DNA of 52,957 bases from Ruegeria sp. HKCCD8929 (GCF_013031405.1 NZ_WPZY01000024.1:1-52957), one strand, 5' to 3'. Numbered from the stretch's first letter, positions 8,194 through 16,684 are shown. The notes: generated by a model from the letters alone, not told the origin. Made by a program: numbers and translations.

Positions 8194-9603
8194 TCAACCC
8201 TTTGCCTTTGCTTCAATTTCCTCAGCAGAGAGGTGTTTGACCTCTTCCCAGGCCCGTGACTTGCCGGGGTTCAGCAGTCCCTTGGGGTCCATCCGTTTTT
8301 TCCACGCCAGATGGCGATAATCGGCGTTCTTCAGCCCGCCGCCTTCGACGTGATAGGTATGCGCATCCGCAACGCTGTGGTTGTGTTGCTCATAGATGCC
8401 GTCGATCTCACGCAGCCGCGCCTCGTCCGAGAACCAGATGATCGGCAGGTCAAACGCCACGATCTTGCCGTCCAGCAGGGCGAATTCGTGGTGCTGCCAG
8501 ACGTCGTCGCCAAGGGCCGCACCCACGGCGGCGACCGCGTCGGCATCCGCAGGATTGGGCACGCCGATCTGCTGATAGGTGGCCGAACGGTCGGCCTTCA
8601 GCACCTGCAACGTCGTGTGGTTGTACGCAAACTCAAAAACATGCGGCAGTTTCGCCGCCAGCCGTTCGTCGTCAGTCATCGCAAGGTCCAGATGACCGCC
8701 CTGATCGGCGATCATCTCGCGGAACGCCTCTATATCCTCGACCGGAACCAGCGAGACGAGAAGATGCTTGCCTTCCCGAATGTGCCCCTTGAGGCGCGGG
8801 AAATATTCGACGATCCGAGCTTCGACCGTACTGGCCAATTTTCGGCCGATATCTGATGCCGAAGCCAAGGCGTAGCCTGCGGCATAGCAATCCCGGTAAG
8901 TATCAAAAGTCGCCATGCAGCCGATCCAATCGCGGTGCGGCACGGTGCGCAGGGTGACCTCGGTGATGACCCCGTTCAACCCCCAGGCATGGTGAATTTG
9001 CAGCGCCTCTTCAGCGTCGAATACATGCTCTTGCGGGTCAGCCTCCATCGACAGCGCCTTGAGCTGGATGATGTTGCCCTTTTCGCGCAGCGCGCCATTG
9101 GCAATCGAGCCGATCCCGGCGGACCCACCGGCGACAAAGCCGCCGATGGTGGCGATATCCTGCGTCGAAGGGAACATGGCCATTTCCCAGCCCTGCGCCA
9201 TCAATGCCGCGTTCACATCCGCCATGAGCGCACCAGCCTCGGCGCGCACATATCCTTCGCCGATCTCAAGGATTTTGTTCATTGCCGTGGTTTCGATGAT
9301 CAGCCCGCCCTTAAGGGGCACCGCCTGCCCATAATTCCCGGTCCCTCCGCCGCGCAGGGTAACAGGCAGGTCTTCCTCATAGGCGCGTTGCAGGCAGTGG
9401 CGCATCTCGGACGTGGTCTTCGGGACCGCGACCAGATCGCCGAAGCACTTTCCGAGCTGCGCGTTCAGCAGCGGGCTGTACCAGAAGAAATCCCGCGAGC
9501 GTTTCTTGACCAATACAGGTTCCGAGATCACCTCGACCGGGGCCAGACTGGCGGCAAAGGCGTCCCAATCGGTTTCGGTGCGGTCCATGGTTTTCGCTAC
9601 CAT
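8194..9603 (-). CDS. FAD-binding oxidoreductase (GlcD/FAD_binding_4 type)
   Basis: This 469-residue flavoprotein has the PCMH-type FAD domain. LPVTLRGGGTGNYGQ and the following GGLIIETTAMNKI form the FAD pyrophosphate site. ATIGGFVAGGSAGIGSIANG and the GLNGVITEVTLRTVPH segment continue the domain. The C-terminus (MDPKGLLNPGK) is the standard ending of D-lactate/glycolate-type dehydrogenases and oxidases. A strong AAGGAG site precedes the ATG. It overlaps the amidohydrolase upstream by seven bases and is followed four bases later by the dioxygenase. It probably oxidises a hydroxy-acid or similar intermediate; the electron acceptor is not evident. Confidence 0.88.
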   Translation of the reverse strand: MVAKTMDRTETDWDAFAASLAPVEVISEPVLVKKRSRDFFWYSPLLNAQLGKCFGDLVAVPKTTSEMRHCLQRAYEEDLPVTLRGGGTGNYGQAVPLKGGLIIETTAMNKILEIGEGYVRAEAGALMADVNAALMAQGWEMAMFPSTQDIATIGGFVAGGSAGIGSIANGALREKGNIIQLKALSMEADPQEHVFDAEEALQIHHAWGLNGVITEVTLRTVPHRDWIGCMATFDTYRDCYAAGYALASASDIGRKLASTVEARIVEYFPRLKGHIREGKHLLVSLVPVEDIEAFREMIADQGGHLDLAMTDDERLAAKLPHVFEFAYNHTTLQVLKADRSATYQQIGVPNPADADAVAAVGAALGDDVWQHHEFALLDGKIVAFDLPIIWFSDEARLREIDGIYEQHNHSVADAHTYHVEGGGLKNADYRHLAWKKRMDPKGLLNPGKSRAWEEVKHLSAEEIEAKAKG

Positions 9604-10838
9604 TTTTGTTCTCCTTGCAAGACCTCGGCCAACGGGCGCGGCGAGCTGCCGTTGCTCAGAATGGCCGTGACCGAGGGGGCGTCGAACAGTTGCAGATCCC
9701 CGATTGCGGCCCCGTCGACGGTTATGGGAGCAAGGCCAAGCGCGCGGCGCGCGCCGGTGGTGATCATAGGAAGATGGCTGCCAAACGGCGGATCCAGATG
9801 CGCCGCCAAAGCCGCCAGCGACAGGGTTGCCAAGGGGTCATGGCTGCCCAGCGGGCAGAAGGCGTCGCAGACATTGTCGGCGCCCAGCACGACGTTGACT
9901 CCAGCTTCCTGCAATTCGCGGATGCATGTGATGCCGCGCCGATCCGGAGTCCCTTTACGGCGGCCCTGCAGATAGAGGTTGGTGGCAGGCAAAGCAGCAA
10001 TGGAAATTTCGGTCTGTGCCAGTTTATCGGCGATGCGCCGCACGTCCGAAGCTTCAAAATTCATCAGGCTGCAGGCATGCCCGCACAGCACAGGGCCCTG
10101 AAACCCGGTTTCCAGCGCGACATCCGCGATCATCTCCAGCCCGTCCAGGCCGGGTTCCAGCCCCTCATCGACGTGAAAATCAAGCGCCGTGCCAATTCTT
10201 TCCGCGACGCGGAACGTGCTGAGGATACCCTCGCGCCGGTTCGGCTGGTCCAGAACAAACGCGCCGAGGACCGCATCTGCCTGCGACACCTGACGGGCAC
10301 AAAGCGCGGCATAATCATCCTCGGTCATTCTGGCCACATCGGTCAGCGCCGCGCGCTGCAGAACAGTAGCGTCAGGCAGGTCTTCGACCAGTTCTCCTAT
10401 GATGTCCCACGCCAAGGGAGTGGCTGCCGGATCGGTGGGTGTGCCCCAATCCACATGCGTGCGAATGGCGACACAACCTGCATTCAGCAACTCTTGCAAC
10501 CCACGCCCCGCACGCGCGCGGATATCGGCTTCGGTCCACGTCTCGCGCTCCCGCGCCTGGGCCTCAATGGCCTCGGCCAAACCGCCGCCGACACCTTCCA
10601 TCCGATCGATGGTGTGGCATTTGTCCAGATGCACATGCGGTTCGGAAAACTTGGGCAGGACAAGGCGGGTCGGAGTGGTACTGGCGGGTTCCAGCCCGGC
10701 CACACGGCCGTCGCGGATTATCAGATCGCCCGCAAGGCAATCACCCTGTAGCTGCCCGCCGAAATCCTCGTCTGCCAGCACCGAGGTGGGGACTCGCACA
10801 CCGGGCAGTCGCGCCACAGATGGAACAGCATCTCTCAT
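9597..10838 (-). CDS. Cytosine-deaminase-like amidohydrolase
   Basis: This 413-residue metal-dependent hydrolase of the amidohydrolase superfamily has the CodA-like ligand set. These are His-x-His in SEPHVHLDKCH, His in LDFHVDEGLEPG (with the adjacent catalytic Glu), His in VLCGHACSL and Asp in VLGADNVCDAF. It would deaminate or open an N-heterocycle or guanidine-like substrate; which one cannot be read. The start ATG overlaps the stop of the creatininase-like gene (ATGA). Close coupling with a creatininase-type amidase points to stepwise hydrolysis of C-N bonds. Confidence 0.87.
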   Translation of the reverse strand: MRDAVPSVARLPGVRVPTSVLADEDFGGQLQGDCLAGDLIIRDGRVAGLEPASTTPTRLVLPKFSEPHVHLDKCHTIDRMEGVGGGLAEAIEAQARERETWTEADIRARAGRGLQELLNAGCVAIRTHVDWGTPTDPAATPLAWDIIGELVEDLPDATVLQRAALTDVARMTEDDYAALCARQVSQADAVLGAFVLDQPNRREGILSTFRVAERIGTALDFHVDEGLEPGLDGLEMIADVALETGFQGPVLCGHACSLMNFEASDVRRIADKLAQTEISIAALPATNLYLQGRRKGTPDRRGITCIRELQEAGVNVVLGADNVCDAFCPLGSHDPLATLSLAALAAHLDPPFGSHLPMITTGARRALGLAPITVDGAAIGDLQLFDAPSVTAILSNGSSPRPLAEVLQGEQKW

Positions 10839-11626
10839 GAGCCACTCCTGTGGTCGAAACGAGCAAACTCGGCGAGAAACAGCGCGAAATTGCGACCCGC
10901 AGAAGCCAGCATCGTCTCACCCTTTTTCGCAGTGGCAGCAGAGGCGTCTCCACAGACGCCTTCAGGGTTGAGATCACCCGTAATCCACCCGGGGGAGGCT
11001 GGCTGGCCGGTCAGGCCGATGAACTTGAACTCTTGCTGCCAATCTTCCATCGCTGCGCGAAAATTCTCCGCCTTGCCCATGTCCACCAGATCGGGCCGGG
11101 CCGCTAACATGGCTGAGGTTTCGCTGTCGCCCGCATGCAGGTCCACGGCATAAGAGGCCGGGTCGAATAGCCCTTCGGTTTCGGCGAAACCGGACCACGA
11201 ACATACCGCCACAATCAGATTGTGGTCGACCCGCAACTCACGCGCAGCGACCTGCAACAACGCGGTATTACCGCCGTGCCCGTTGAACAGGACCAGACGC
11301 TCAACCCCGGCCCGCGCCACCGAAGCGCCGATATCGCGCAGCGCCGCCAGAAGCGTTTCAGGAGACAGGCTCAGAGTGCCGGGAAAATGGTTGTGTTCGT
11401 TGCTTTTAGTGATTGCCAGCGCGGGCAGTACCAGGACCGATTGCTCTGCGCTGAGGTTGGCCAGCATTCGCGCGACTGCTTCTTGTGTCAGGTCAGTATC
11501 GACCGAAAGCGGAAGATGCGGCCCATGCTGCTCGGTCGCGCCCAGTGGCAGCACTGCCACCGTGTCAGATGGCAACGCCCCGAAATCAGGTGCCTTCAGA
11601 TCGGCCCAATGCCCTTGAACACTCAT
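10835..11626 (-). CDS. Creatininase-family amidohydrolase
   Basis: This 263-residue protein shows the creatininase/FAPy-deformylase metal site: LPLGATEQHGPHLPLSVDTDL (Glu, His, Asp ligands), NEHNHFPGTLSLSPE, LFNGHGGNTALL and DLHAGDSETSAML. The family hydrolyses cyclic or formyl amides, for example creatinine to creatine or N-formyl groups. Length matches the family. ATGA overlaps join it to both neighbours, so translation is coupled with the amidotransferase before it and the deaminase-like gene after it. It is not necessarily creatinine-specific. Confidence 0.9.
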   Translation of the reverse strand: MSVQGHWADLKAPDFGALPSDTVAVLPLGATEQHGPHLPLSVDTDLTQEAVARMLANLSAEQSVLVLPALAITKSNEHNHFPGTLSLSPETLLAALRDIGASVARAGVERLVLFNGHGGNTALLQVAARELRVDHNLIVAVCSWSGFAETEGLFDPASYAVDLHAGDSETSAMLAARPDLVDMGKAENFRAAMEDWQQEFKFIGLTGQPASPGWITGDLNPEGVCGDASAATAKKGETMLASAGRNFALFLAEFARFDHRSGS

Positions 11627-12318
11627 GCCACCCGCCCCAGAAAACTGTCAAGAAACCCGTTGAACCAACGCCCCTGCGCTGCATCATGTGCATCCATCAA
11701 CCGGTTCTGCGTCTGCACATCCTGCACACCGGGCCTTCCGTACACATGCTTCTTGCTGTCCTGCCAGCGGCGGAACCCAGTTGGTGTAACTTCGGAATGG
11801 AACTGAAAGCCGTAGACGTTATCGCCGTAACGGAAGGCTTGGTTTGGGTATTGGGCATTGCCAGCAAGCCGAACCGCCCCTTCGGGTAAGTCAAAGGTAT
11901 GATAATGCGCCTGGGTAACGACCAGCGGCTCCGCAAGGAAGCTTCCGGCCTCTTCCGTGGGCTCCAGCGGATAGTATCCGAACTCGAAGTATTCTTCTTC
12001 CGGCGCTCCGGCCCAGGCGCCCAGGTGATAGGCGATTTGCTGACATCCTTGGCAGATGCCCAGCAGTGGCATTCCCTGTTCCAGGCATTGGCTGATCCAA
12101 CGATCTTCCTCAAGCAGGAAGGGGTATTTTGATGTTTCGAAAACATCAAACAGACCGCCATAGATCACCGAGGCGGCAACCTCGCCGACATCATCCAGAC
12201 GGTCCCCGGAAAAGGGTTTGCGTGTTACGGCCTCATAGCCATTTGCGGCCAGCCAGGTGACGACACGATCATCGCCGGGCTCATCGCCATGGCGCACCAA
12301 AAGAACACGCGGTGCCAT
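11623..12318 (-). CDS. Class I glutamine amidotransferase-like protein
   Basis: This 231-residue protein has the nucleophile elbow LLGICQGCQQIAYHLG (catalytic Cys) and the His-Glu pair in FQFHSEVTP, the triad of class I glutamine amidotransferases. It is a stand-alone domain like those in GuaA-related proteins and gamma-glutamyl hydrolases. In catabolic operons such proteins usually remove gamma-glutamyl groups or act with an unknown partner. It is the first gene of the leftward operon, with a strong AAGGAGGGAG ribosome site. The promoter must lie in the 128-base gap shared with the divergent ridA-like gene. Confidence 0.88.
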   Translation of the reverse strand: MAPRVLLVRHGDEPGDDRVVTWLAANGYEAVTRKPFSGDRLDDVGEVAASVIYGGLFDVFETSKYPFLLEEDRWISQCLEQGMPLLGICQGCQQIAYHLGAWAGAPEEEYFEFGYYPLEPTEEAGSFLAEPLVVTQAHYHTFDLPEGAVRLAGNAQYPNQAFRYGDNVYGFQFHSEVTPTGFRRWQDSKKHVYGRPGVQDVQTQNRLMDAHDAAQGRWFNGFLDSFLGRVA

Positions 12319-12386
12319 ATTCTCCCTCCTTCAGAGAATTGGTTTTGCGTGGCCCTGATGTTGATCTGTGCCAGAGAATGTCTTTA

Positions 12387-12417
12387 GGCTTGCAAACTCA
12401 CAGCTATCTTGCAAGCC
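12387..12417. promoter_or_regulatory. Perfect 9-bp dyad in the divergent amidotransferase/ridA promoter region
   Basis: GGCTTGCAA at 12387-12395 is exactly inverted as TTGCAAGCC at 12409-12417, with 13 bases between. It lies in the 128-base gap between two divergently transcribed genes, so a regulator-binding site is the simplest reading. The half-site contains TTGCA, also seen in the LacI-type operators at 15.5 kb, but the spacing differs. A hairpin in the ridA leader is an alternative. Confidence 0.5.
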
Positions 12418-12446
12418 TTTTGTGTGACCGGGAATTCGGTAATAAA

Positions 12447-12833
12447 ATGAAAACCTTAAAACCAACCTCCATTCGACTGCCTTTCGGCAACTATGCCTAT
12501 GGAACCGAGATACCAGCTGGCCAGCGGTTGGTTGTCACCTCTGGTCAGCTCGGCATTCGGGCGGATGATTCGATCCCGGAAAACTGCTATGAACAGGCCG
12601 TGATTTGTTTCGAAAACATCCGCGAGATCCTGCGCCATGGAAAAATGGAACCCTCCGATATCGCCCATATTTCAGCTTACGTAACCAGCCGCGACCACAT
12701 GGCCGATTACATGCGTGCACGGGACGAATTTCTGGCCGGGACCGGGCGGATTCCAAGTTCAACCTTGCTGATCGTTTCAGGATTCACGCGTGAAGAATTC
12801 AAAGTCGAAGTGGAGGTAATGGCCGCGAAATAA
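12447..12833 (+). CDS. RidA/YjgF-family enamine/imine deaminase-like protein
   Basis: This 128-residue protein is the usual RidA length when started at the ATG at 12447; the frame is open further upstream but that part does not resemble the family. It shows LVVTSGQLGI, the central ICFENIREILRHGKMEPSDIAHISAYV, and the C-terminal ESTLL-like SSTLLIVSGF followed by EVEVMA. The Arg usually needed for imine hydrolysis (position about 105) is not clearly present, so it may have a different ligand. RidA proteins hydrolyse reactive 2-aminoacrylate-type enamines. It is divergent from the amide-hydrolase operon, which fits clearance of an enamine or imine released during catabolism. Confidence 0.85.
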   Translation: MKTLKPTSIRLPFGNYAYGTEIPAGQRLVVTSGQLGIRADDSIPENCYEQAVICFENIREILRHGKMEPSDIAHISAYVTSRDHMADYMRARDEFLAGTGRIPSSTLLIVSGFTREEFKVEVEVMAAK

Positions 12834-13096
12834 AATTTGCCCTTCCCGACGCACGTAAAGACAATCTGAAGATACTGTCTTGGCGACCTCAGACGCCTTC
12901 TTCTAGGTAAGCTTCCGCTTGATTGCATACACGTAATCAAGTTGGCAACGCCTTACGTGGTTGCCCTCGTTTCGTGCTTAGTCCACGGGGTCTCACCCAG
13001 GACCGTCGCTTGTTCGCCATGTGGTTCCTGCGTTTTCTTAACCATTCCGGCGAACCACTTCAGCGAAGGAGTGTCGTTCTTTCACGTGTGTAGGTA

Positions 13097-13570
13097 TCAA
13101 GTTGAGCGTGAGTTGCGTGCGATCGTCATCGAACGTGAACGGTGCTTTAGTTCTGCCGCATCGACAGACGACAGCGTTGCTGACTGCAAACGTTGTAAAA
13201 TCTCATCCGGGATCGGGGCGGCTTGAGGGGTTGGTTTTTGCCGGACGTGAAGCTCCATGAATTCGCCAACAGCAGCCAGATCATCACCGTTCCGCATCTG
13301 CATGTGCAGATGGAAACGCTTTTCATCACAATTTAGAATACGCGTCTCAATTCGAAGATTGTCAGCTTCCTTGACTTCCCGCAGATAAAACTTGTGGTCC
13401 TCAAGTAAATAGATCGTGCACCCGGTGCGCGCGCGATACTCTGCATCGAACCCAACCTCATCCTGCATCGCATCGACAGCATAGCTGAATACCAGCCCGT
13501 AATAGGCGTCTTGCATGTGACCGTTGTAGTCGATCCATTCAGGTTTCACTGTGGTCTTAAAAGTGAACAT
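13097..13570 (-). CDS. Hot-dog-fold acyl-CoA thioesterase (4HBT-like)
   Basis: This 157-residue protein has the motif PEWIDYNGHMQDAYYGLVFS, in which the D-x-N-x-H-M core is the active-site signature of 4-hydroxybenzoyl-CoA-type thioesterases. The PEWIDYNGHM-DAYY form is the one I associate with thioesterases of carnitine/betaine catabolism (betainyl-CoA thioesterase), an analogy rather than proof. The ATG at 13570 overlaps the previous stop (TGATG). It is the last gene of the three-gene leftward arm. It faces ridA tail to tail across 263 bases in which I see no gene. Confidence 0.83.
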   Translation of the reverse strand: MFTFKTTVKPEWIDYNGHMQDAYYGLVFSYAVDAMQDEVGFDAEYRARTGCTIYLLEDHKFYLREVKEADNLRIETRILNCDEKRFHLHMQMRNGDDLAAVGEFMELHVRQKPTPQAAPIPDEILQRLQSATLSSVDAAELKHRSRSMTIARNSRST

Positions 13571-14460
13571 CAATCCCGGGGCACCTCAAGATCATAAAAA
13601 CGCGCAGCGGTTTCTCTGAACACCCCCGAGTGTGCCTCAGCAGGGACCAGATCACGGTAAGCCTGAGCTAGAGATGTATAATCACAATAAAGCTTGTCGA
13701 CCGGGAAGTTTGAGCCGAACATGACTCGATCCGCCCCGAACTGTGCAAGGCACTCATCCACAATTGGGCGTATGCTTTCCACGGTCCAGTTGTGATCGAA
13801 CATCCCCAGGCCAGACAGTTTGCAGGTAACCTGAGGAAGATCGGACAGGTGCCGAAGGTGCTTGGCCCACTCTTTCAATCCTTCAGGACTGCGGTCGTGC
13901 GGTGAGCCTGCGTGACACAGCGCAACCTTTGTATTCAGAGCCTGTGCCAGTACCCCAGCCGTCTTCTCCATTAAGCCAGGAATGAGTTGCAGATCAAAGC
14001 TGAGACCGCGCCGCCCAGCTTTCTGCAAACCGGTCAGGAAACGCGGATCGTCCAGTAGGGTATTGGTGCCTGTCTGCGCGTCCTCTCCGGGTGCGCGGCC
14101 AACGATCTGGCGCACGCCACGCACAGTCGGAAGGGACTGAAACGTCTCTAGCTGGGCGGAAAGGTCGGCCGAGGTCAGGTCACAGAACACAACCTGCGCC
14201 ATCGGCCAGTCTGGATTGGCATCGGCGACGGATTGGACCCACTGAGCTTCGTCCAGACCGTTTTCGGCCCCCACCTGGATATGGATCGACGCGCGGATGC
14301 CGCAGGGCTCGGCCTCGGACCGAAACTCCCGCAGTAGGAAATTTCTTTGAATCGGCGTCGGGTCGCCAAAGAACCTTTCTACCCCGCGTGCCATCAGCCA
14401 CGGGTAGTGCACTGCCTCCAGGTCCCAAAGGTGGTGATGTGCGTCGATCCAGCCGGTCAT
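13570..14460 (-). CDS. Amidohydrolase_2 family metal-dependent hydrolase
   Basis: This 296-residue TIM-barrel protein begins GWIDAHHHLWDL, the His-x-His metal site of the L-fuconolactonase/ACMSD branch. Later segments LCHAGSP and the C-terminal VMFGSNFPVDKLYCDY (metal-site Asp) complete the family pattern. Members hydrolyse lactones or decarboxylate/hydrate ring-cleavage products. It is translationally coupled at both ends (ATGA with the SnoaL-like gene, TGATG with the thioesterase). A lactonase role next to sugar- or polyol-type dehydrogenases is plausible but inferred. Confidence 0.88.
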   Translation of the reverse strand: MTGWIDAHHHLWDLEAVHYPWLMARGVERFFGDPTPIQRNFLLREFRSEAEPCGIRASIHIQVGAENGLDEAQWVQSVADANPDWPMAQVVFCDLTSADLSAQLETFQSLPTVRGVRQIVGRAPGEDAQTGTNTLLDDPRFLTGLQKAGRRGLSFDLQLIPGLMEKTAGVLAQALNTKVALCHAGSPHDRSPEGLKEWAKHLRHLSDLPQVTCKLSGLGMFDHNWTVESIRPIVDECLAQFGADRVMFGSNFPVDKLYCDYTSLAQAYRDLVPAEAHSGVFRETAARFYDLEVPRD

Positions 14461-15458
14461 GTGCGCGGCACCTTGGCCGTGCGTTCCAGAATATCGACAC
14501 CCTGTTGCTTCCAGAAATGCAGCAGGTCGATGAAGATCCAGTTCTCAGCCAGCTTGTCACCCTCGCGCCGATAGATGTCAATCACCCGGAATTCACCGGC
14601 TTTGTCGGTGGCGGGCATGCCCATGAACCCGCCGGTGGGCCGCGCCGTGAAATTCGGCCAGCCGAAAAAGCCGCCATAATGACCTTCAGCCATGCGGCAA
14701 ATGTGTTTGGTCTTTGAACGGTCCGTGAAGGAGGCCCTGAACGGGCCGGCGTGCTGCTTTGCGTAGCGCTCAATCGTATAGGTCGCACCGATCCCGGCTG
14801 GCCCCCACCAGATCATGTCTTCGCGCCATGTCTGGCGCAATTCGTCGTCAAGGCTCAGGCCGCTGTTCCATTGGCCGATATCGAAAATCATGGCATTAAT
14901 CGTGCCGAGGGTTTTCTCGCCTTCTTCGGCGGGCTGCGGGCCGAACATCAGCCCGTCATGCGTCATCGGCCCGGGTTGAACCAGATGGGCCGCAGTCTGT
15001 GGTGGAAAGGGCTGCAGCCCGGCCTGCATCATGAAATGCGGGATGTCGAAATACATCGCCGTCTCGGTGAATTTGCCATTCTCGACCTTGTTGAACTCGC
15101 AATAACGCAGAAACGCCATCTTGCCTGTTGGGGCGATGCCCAGCCATGCATTGTCGAACAGGCCCATTAGGTGCCCCATCGAAACAACCCAGACCGAGTT
15201 AAACCCGTCCATTTCGTTTTTACCGGCCATGAACACGTCCATCCGACGTTGCAGGTGCTTTAGGCTGTGCTTCAGAGGGTGCCAGAATTTCTGTGCCACA
15301 TCTTCAGTGCCATGCAGCTTATCAAACGGATGGAACCCGCACCAAAGGTAGTCTTCTGCGCAGAACACGGACATCGTGTTAGCGATATCCGATTCTTCCG
15401 CGTTGCTTAGTGCCCCATAATAATCAAGAACGACTGTTTTTTCGGCTTCATAAGACAT
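14457..15458 (-). CDS. Two-domain SnoaL/NTF2-like protein A
   Basis: This 333-residue protein is built of two SnoaL-fold (NTF2-like alpha+beta cone) domains. The first covers about residues 1-165, with a cone-closing IAPTGK...FRYCEF-type segment. The second covers 190-333, with WWGPAGIG, GWPN and ENWIFIDLLHFWKQQGVDI. The second domain closely parallels the second domain of the protein at 22097. SnoaL-fold proteins include aldol cyclases, hydratases, isomerases and sugar-lactone enzymes; the reaction here is unknown. ATG at 15458 was chosen for its GAAAG site; the frame is open another 29 codons upstream, across the operator region. It is the first gene of the leftward arm. Confidence 0.82.
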   Translation of the reverse strand: MSYEAEKTVVLDYYGALSNAEESDIANTMSVFCAEDYLWCGFHPFDKLHGTEDVAQKFWHPLKHSLKHLQRRMDVFMAGKNEMDGFNSVWVVSMGHLMGLFDNAWLGIAPTGKMAFLRYCEFNKVENGKFTETAMYFDIPHFMMQAGLQPFPPQTAAHLVQPGPMTHDGLMFGPQPAEEGEKTLGTINAMIFDIGQWNSGLSLDDELRQTWREDMIWWGPAGIGATYTIERYAKQHAGPFRASFTDRSKTKHICRMAEGHYGGFFGWPNFTARPTGGFMGMPATDKAGEFRVIDIYRREGDKLAENWIFIDLLHFWKQQGVDILERTAKVPRT

Positions 15459-15523
15459 GTCGTTTTCTTTCAGTACTTTAACAACAGCAGCGCAGCGGCT
15501 GCCAGTGTAATCGTAGACGTTGT

Positions 15524-15537
15524 TGCACGCGTATGCA
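15524..15537. promoter_or_regulatory. LacI-type operator candidate O1
   Basis: The palindrome TGCACGCGTATGCA (TGCA-N6-TGCA with central CG) lies 66 bases upstream of the leftward arm's start codon. The form is typical of LacI/GalR operators. A possible leftward promoter TTGCAT-N17-TACGAT overlaps it, so binding would repress that promoter. Confidence 0.6.
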
Positions 15538-15545
15538 AAAATCAC

Positions 15546-15575
15546 TTGCCAGATGTTTCATTAGATGTCTATGCT
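15546..15575 (+). promoter_or_regulatory. Possible sigma-70 promoter of the rightward operon
   Basis: TTGCCA at 15546-15551 and TATGCT at 15570-15575 are separated by 18 bases and lie between the two operator candidates. Operator O2 begins three bases after the -10 element, where bound repressor would block transcription. Prediction by eye only. Confidence 0.4.
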
Positions 15576-15578
15576 TTT

Positions 15579-15592
15579 TGCAAACGTATGCA
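15579..15592. promoter_or_regulatory. LacI-type operator candidate O2
   Basis: TGCAAACGTATGCA has the same architecture as O1, with centres 55 bases apart, about five helical turns. It lies 26 bases upstream of the ABC ATPase start codon. The pair could control both arms together, by looping or by separate repression. The likely ligand protein is regulator 2 (23930), encoded in the rightward operon. Confidence 0.6.
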
Positions 15593-15617
15593 CAGAGACC
15601 TATCTGGGAGGGGCTCA

Positions 15618-16670
15618 ATGGCCGAGATTCAACTTCGCAACGTCGGAAAACGCTGGGGTGCGTTCGTAGGGGTCGACAATTTCGACCTGACGATCGCAGA
15701 TAAAGAGTTCCTCGTATTGCTCGGACCGTCTGGCTGTGGGAAGACGACCACCATGCGCATGATCGCCGGCCTCGAGGACGCTTCGGAAGGTGACATTCTC
15801 GTAGACGGTAAGCGCGTCAATGACCTTGAGCCCAAAGATCGCGATGTAGCGATGGTTTTTCAAAGCTACGCGCTTTACCCCAACCTGAATGTCTATGAAA
15901 ATATACGATTTCCGCTGAAGGTGCGTGGCGTCGATCCGGCTACTCATGACGAAAAGGTACGCCGCGCCTCGGCCATGGTTGAGCTTGACGATTTCCTGCA
16001 TCGCAAGCCATCGGAGCTTTCTGGCGGTCAGCGCCAGCGGGTGGCGCTCGCCCGTGCCGTTGTGCGTCAGCCCAATGTGTTTTTGATGGACGAGCCACTG
16101 TCGAACCTTGACGCCAAGCTCAGGGTTTCGACACGTGCGCAAATCAAAAATCTCAGCCACGAACTGGCCGTGACCACTATTTATGTTACCCACGACCAGA
16201 TCGAAGCGATGACACTGGCGGACCGTGTCGTGATCATGAAAAAGGGTGTGGTCCAGCAGGTCGGCACCCCGGTCGATATCTACGACCGGCCCGCCAATGC
16301 CTTCGTTGCCAGCTTTATCGGCAGCCCTGCAATGAACCTGATAGATGGCCAGATCTCTGGTGGGACTTTTACCGCTGACTACACGTCGATTTCCGGCCTC
16401 TCTGCTCCGGACGGGAAGGTCACGCTCGGCTTCCGCGCTGAGGACGCGCAGGTTGTCGAGAGTGGCGGGCAGATCACCGGGCCGATCTATACGCTCGAAC
16501 TTCTGGGCGATGCGACCATGGTTTCTGTTCGAATTGGTGGCGCATTGGTTCAGGTCAAGGCAGACAAGAATTTCCGCGCCGAGATTGATGACACTGTCTC
16601 GATTTCGATCCCGAGCGAGCACTGTCACCTTTTCGAAGCCGGAGAGGACGGGGCAAGAATAGAGGCCTGA
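15618..16670 (+). CDS. ABC transporter ATP-binding protein (MalK/UgpC type)
   Basis: This 350-residue ATPase of carbohydrate-type importers carries Walker A GPSGCGKTTT, Q-loop VFQSYALYPN, signature LSGGQRQRVALARA, Walker B FLMDEPLSNLD and the switch His in YVTHDQIEAMT. A C-terminal TOBE regulatory domain follows from about residue 240. The ATG at 15618 was chosen because GGGAGGGG precedes it; the frame is open upstream through the operator. It is the first gene of the rightward operon and forms an importer with the next three genes. Confidence 0.95.
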   Translation: MAEIQLRNVGKRWGAFVGVDNFDLTIADKEFLVLLGPSGCGKTTTMRMIAGLEDASEGDILVDGKRVNDLEPKDRDVAMVFQSYALYPNLNVYENIRFPLKVRGVDPATHDEKVRRASAMVELDDFLHRKPSELSGGQRQRVALARAVVRQPNVFLMDEPLSNLDAKLRVSTRAQIKNLSHELAVTTIYVTHDQIEAMTLADRVVIMKKGVVQQVGTPVDIYDRPANAFVASFIGSPAMNLIDGQISGGTFTADYTSISGLSAPDGKVTLGFRAEDAQVVESGGQITGPIYTLELLGDATMVSVRIGGALVQVKADKNFRAEIDDTVSISIPSEHCHLFEAGEDGARIEA

Positions 16671-16684
16671 TGCCTCAAAAAAGG

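Noticed and set aside
9606..10751. Plus-strand 381-codon frame inside the cytosine-deaminase-like gene
   Set aside because: The minus-strand protein has the complete metal-site motif set and tight overlaps with its neighbours; the plus frame is a shadow.
13097..13570. Firm naming as betainyl-CoA thioesterase
   Set aside because: The motif is similar, but no carnitine dehydrogenase or cleavage enzyme is adjacent, so only the thioesterase family is supported.
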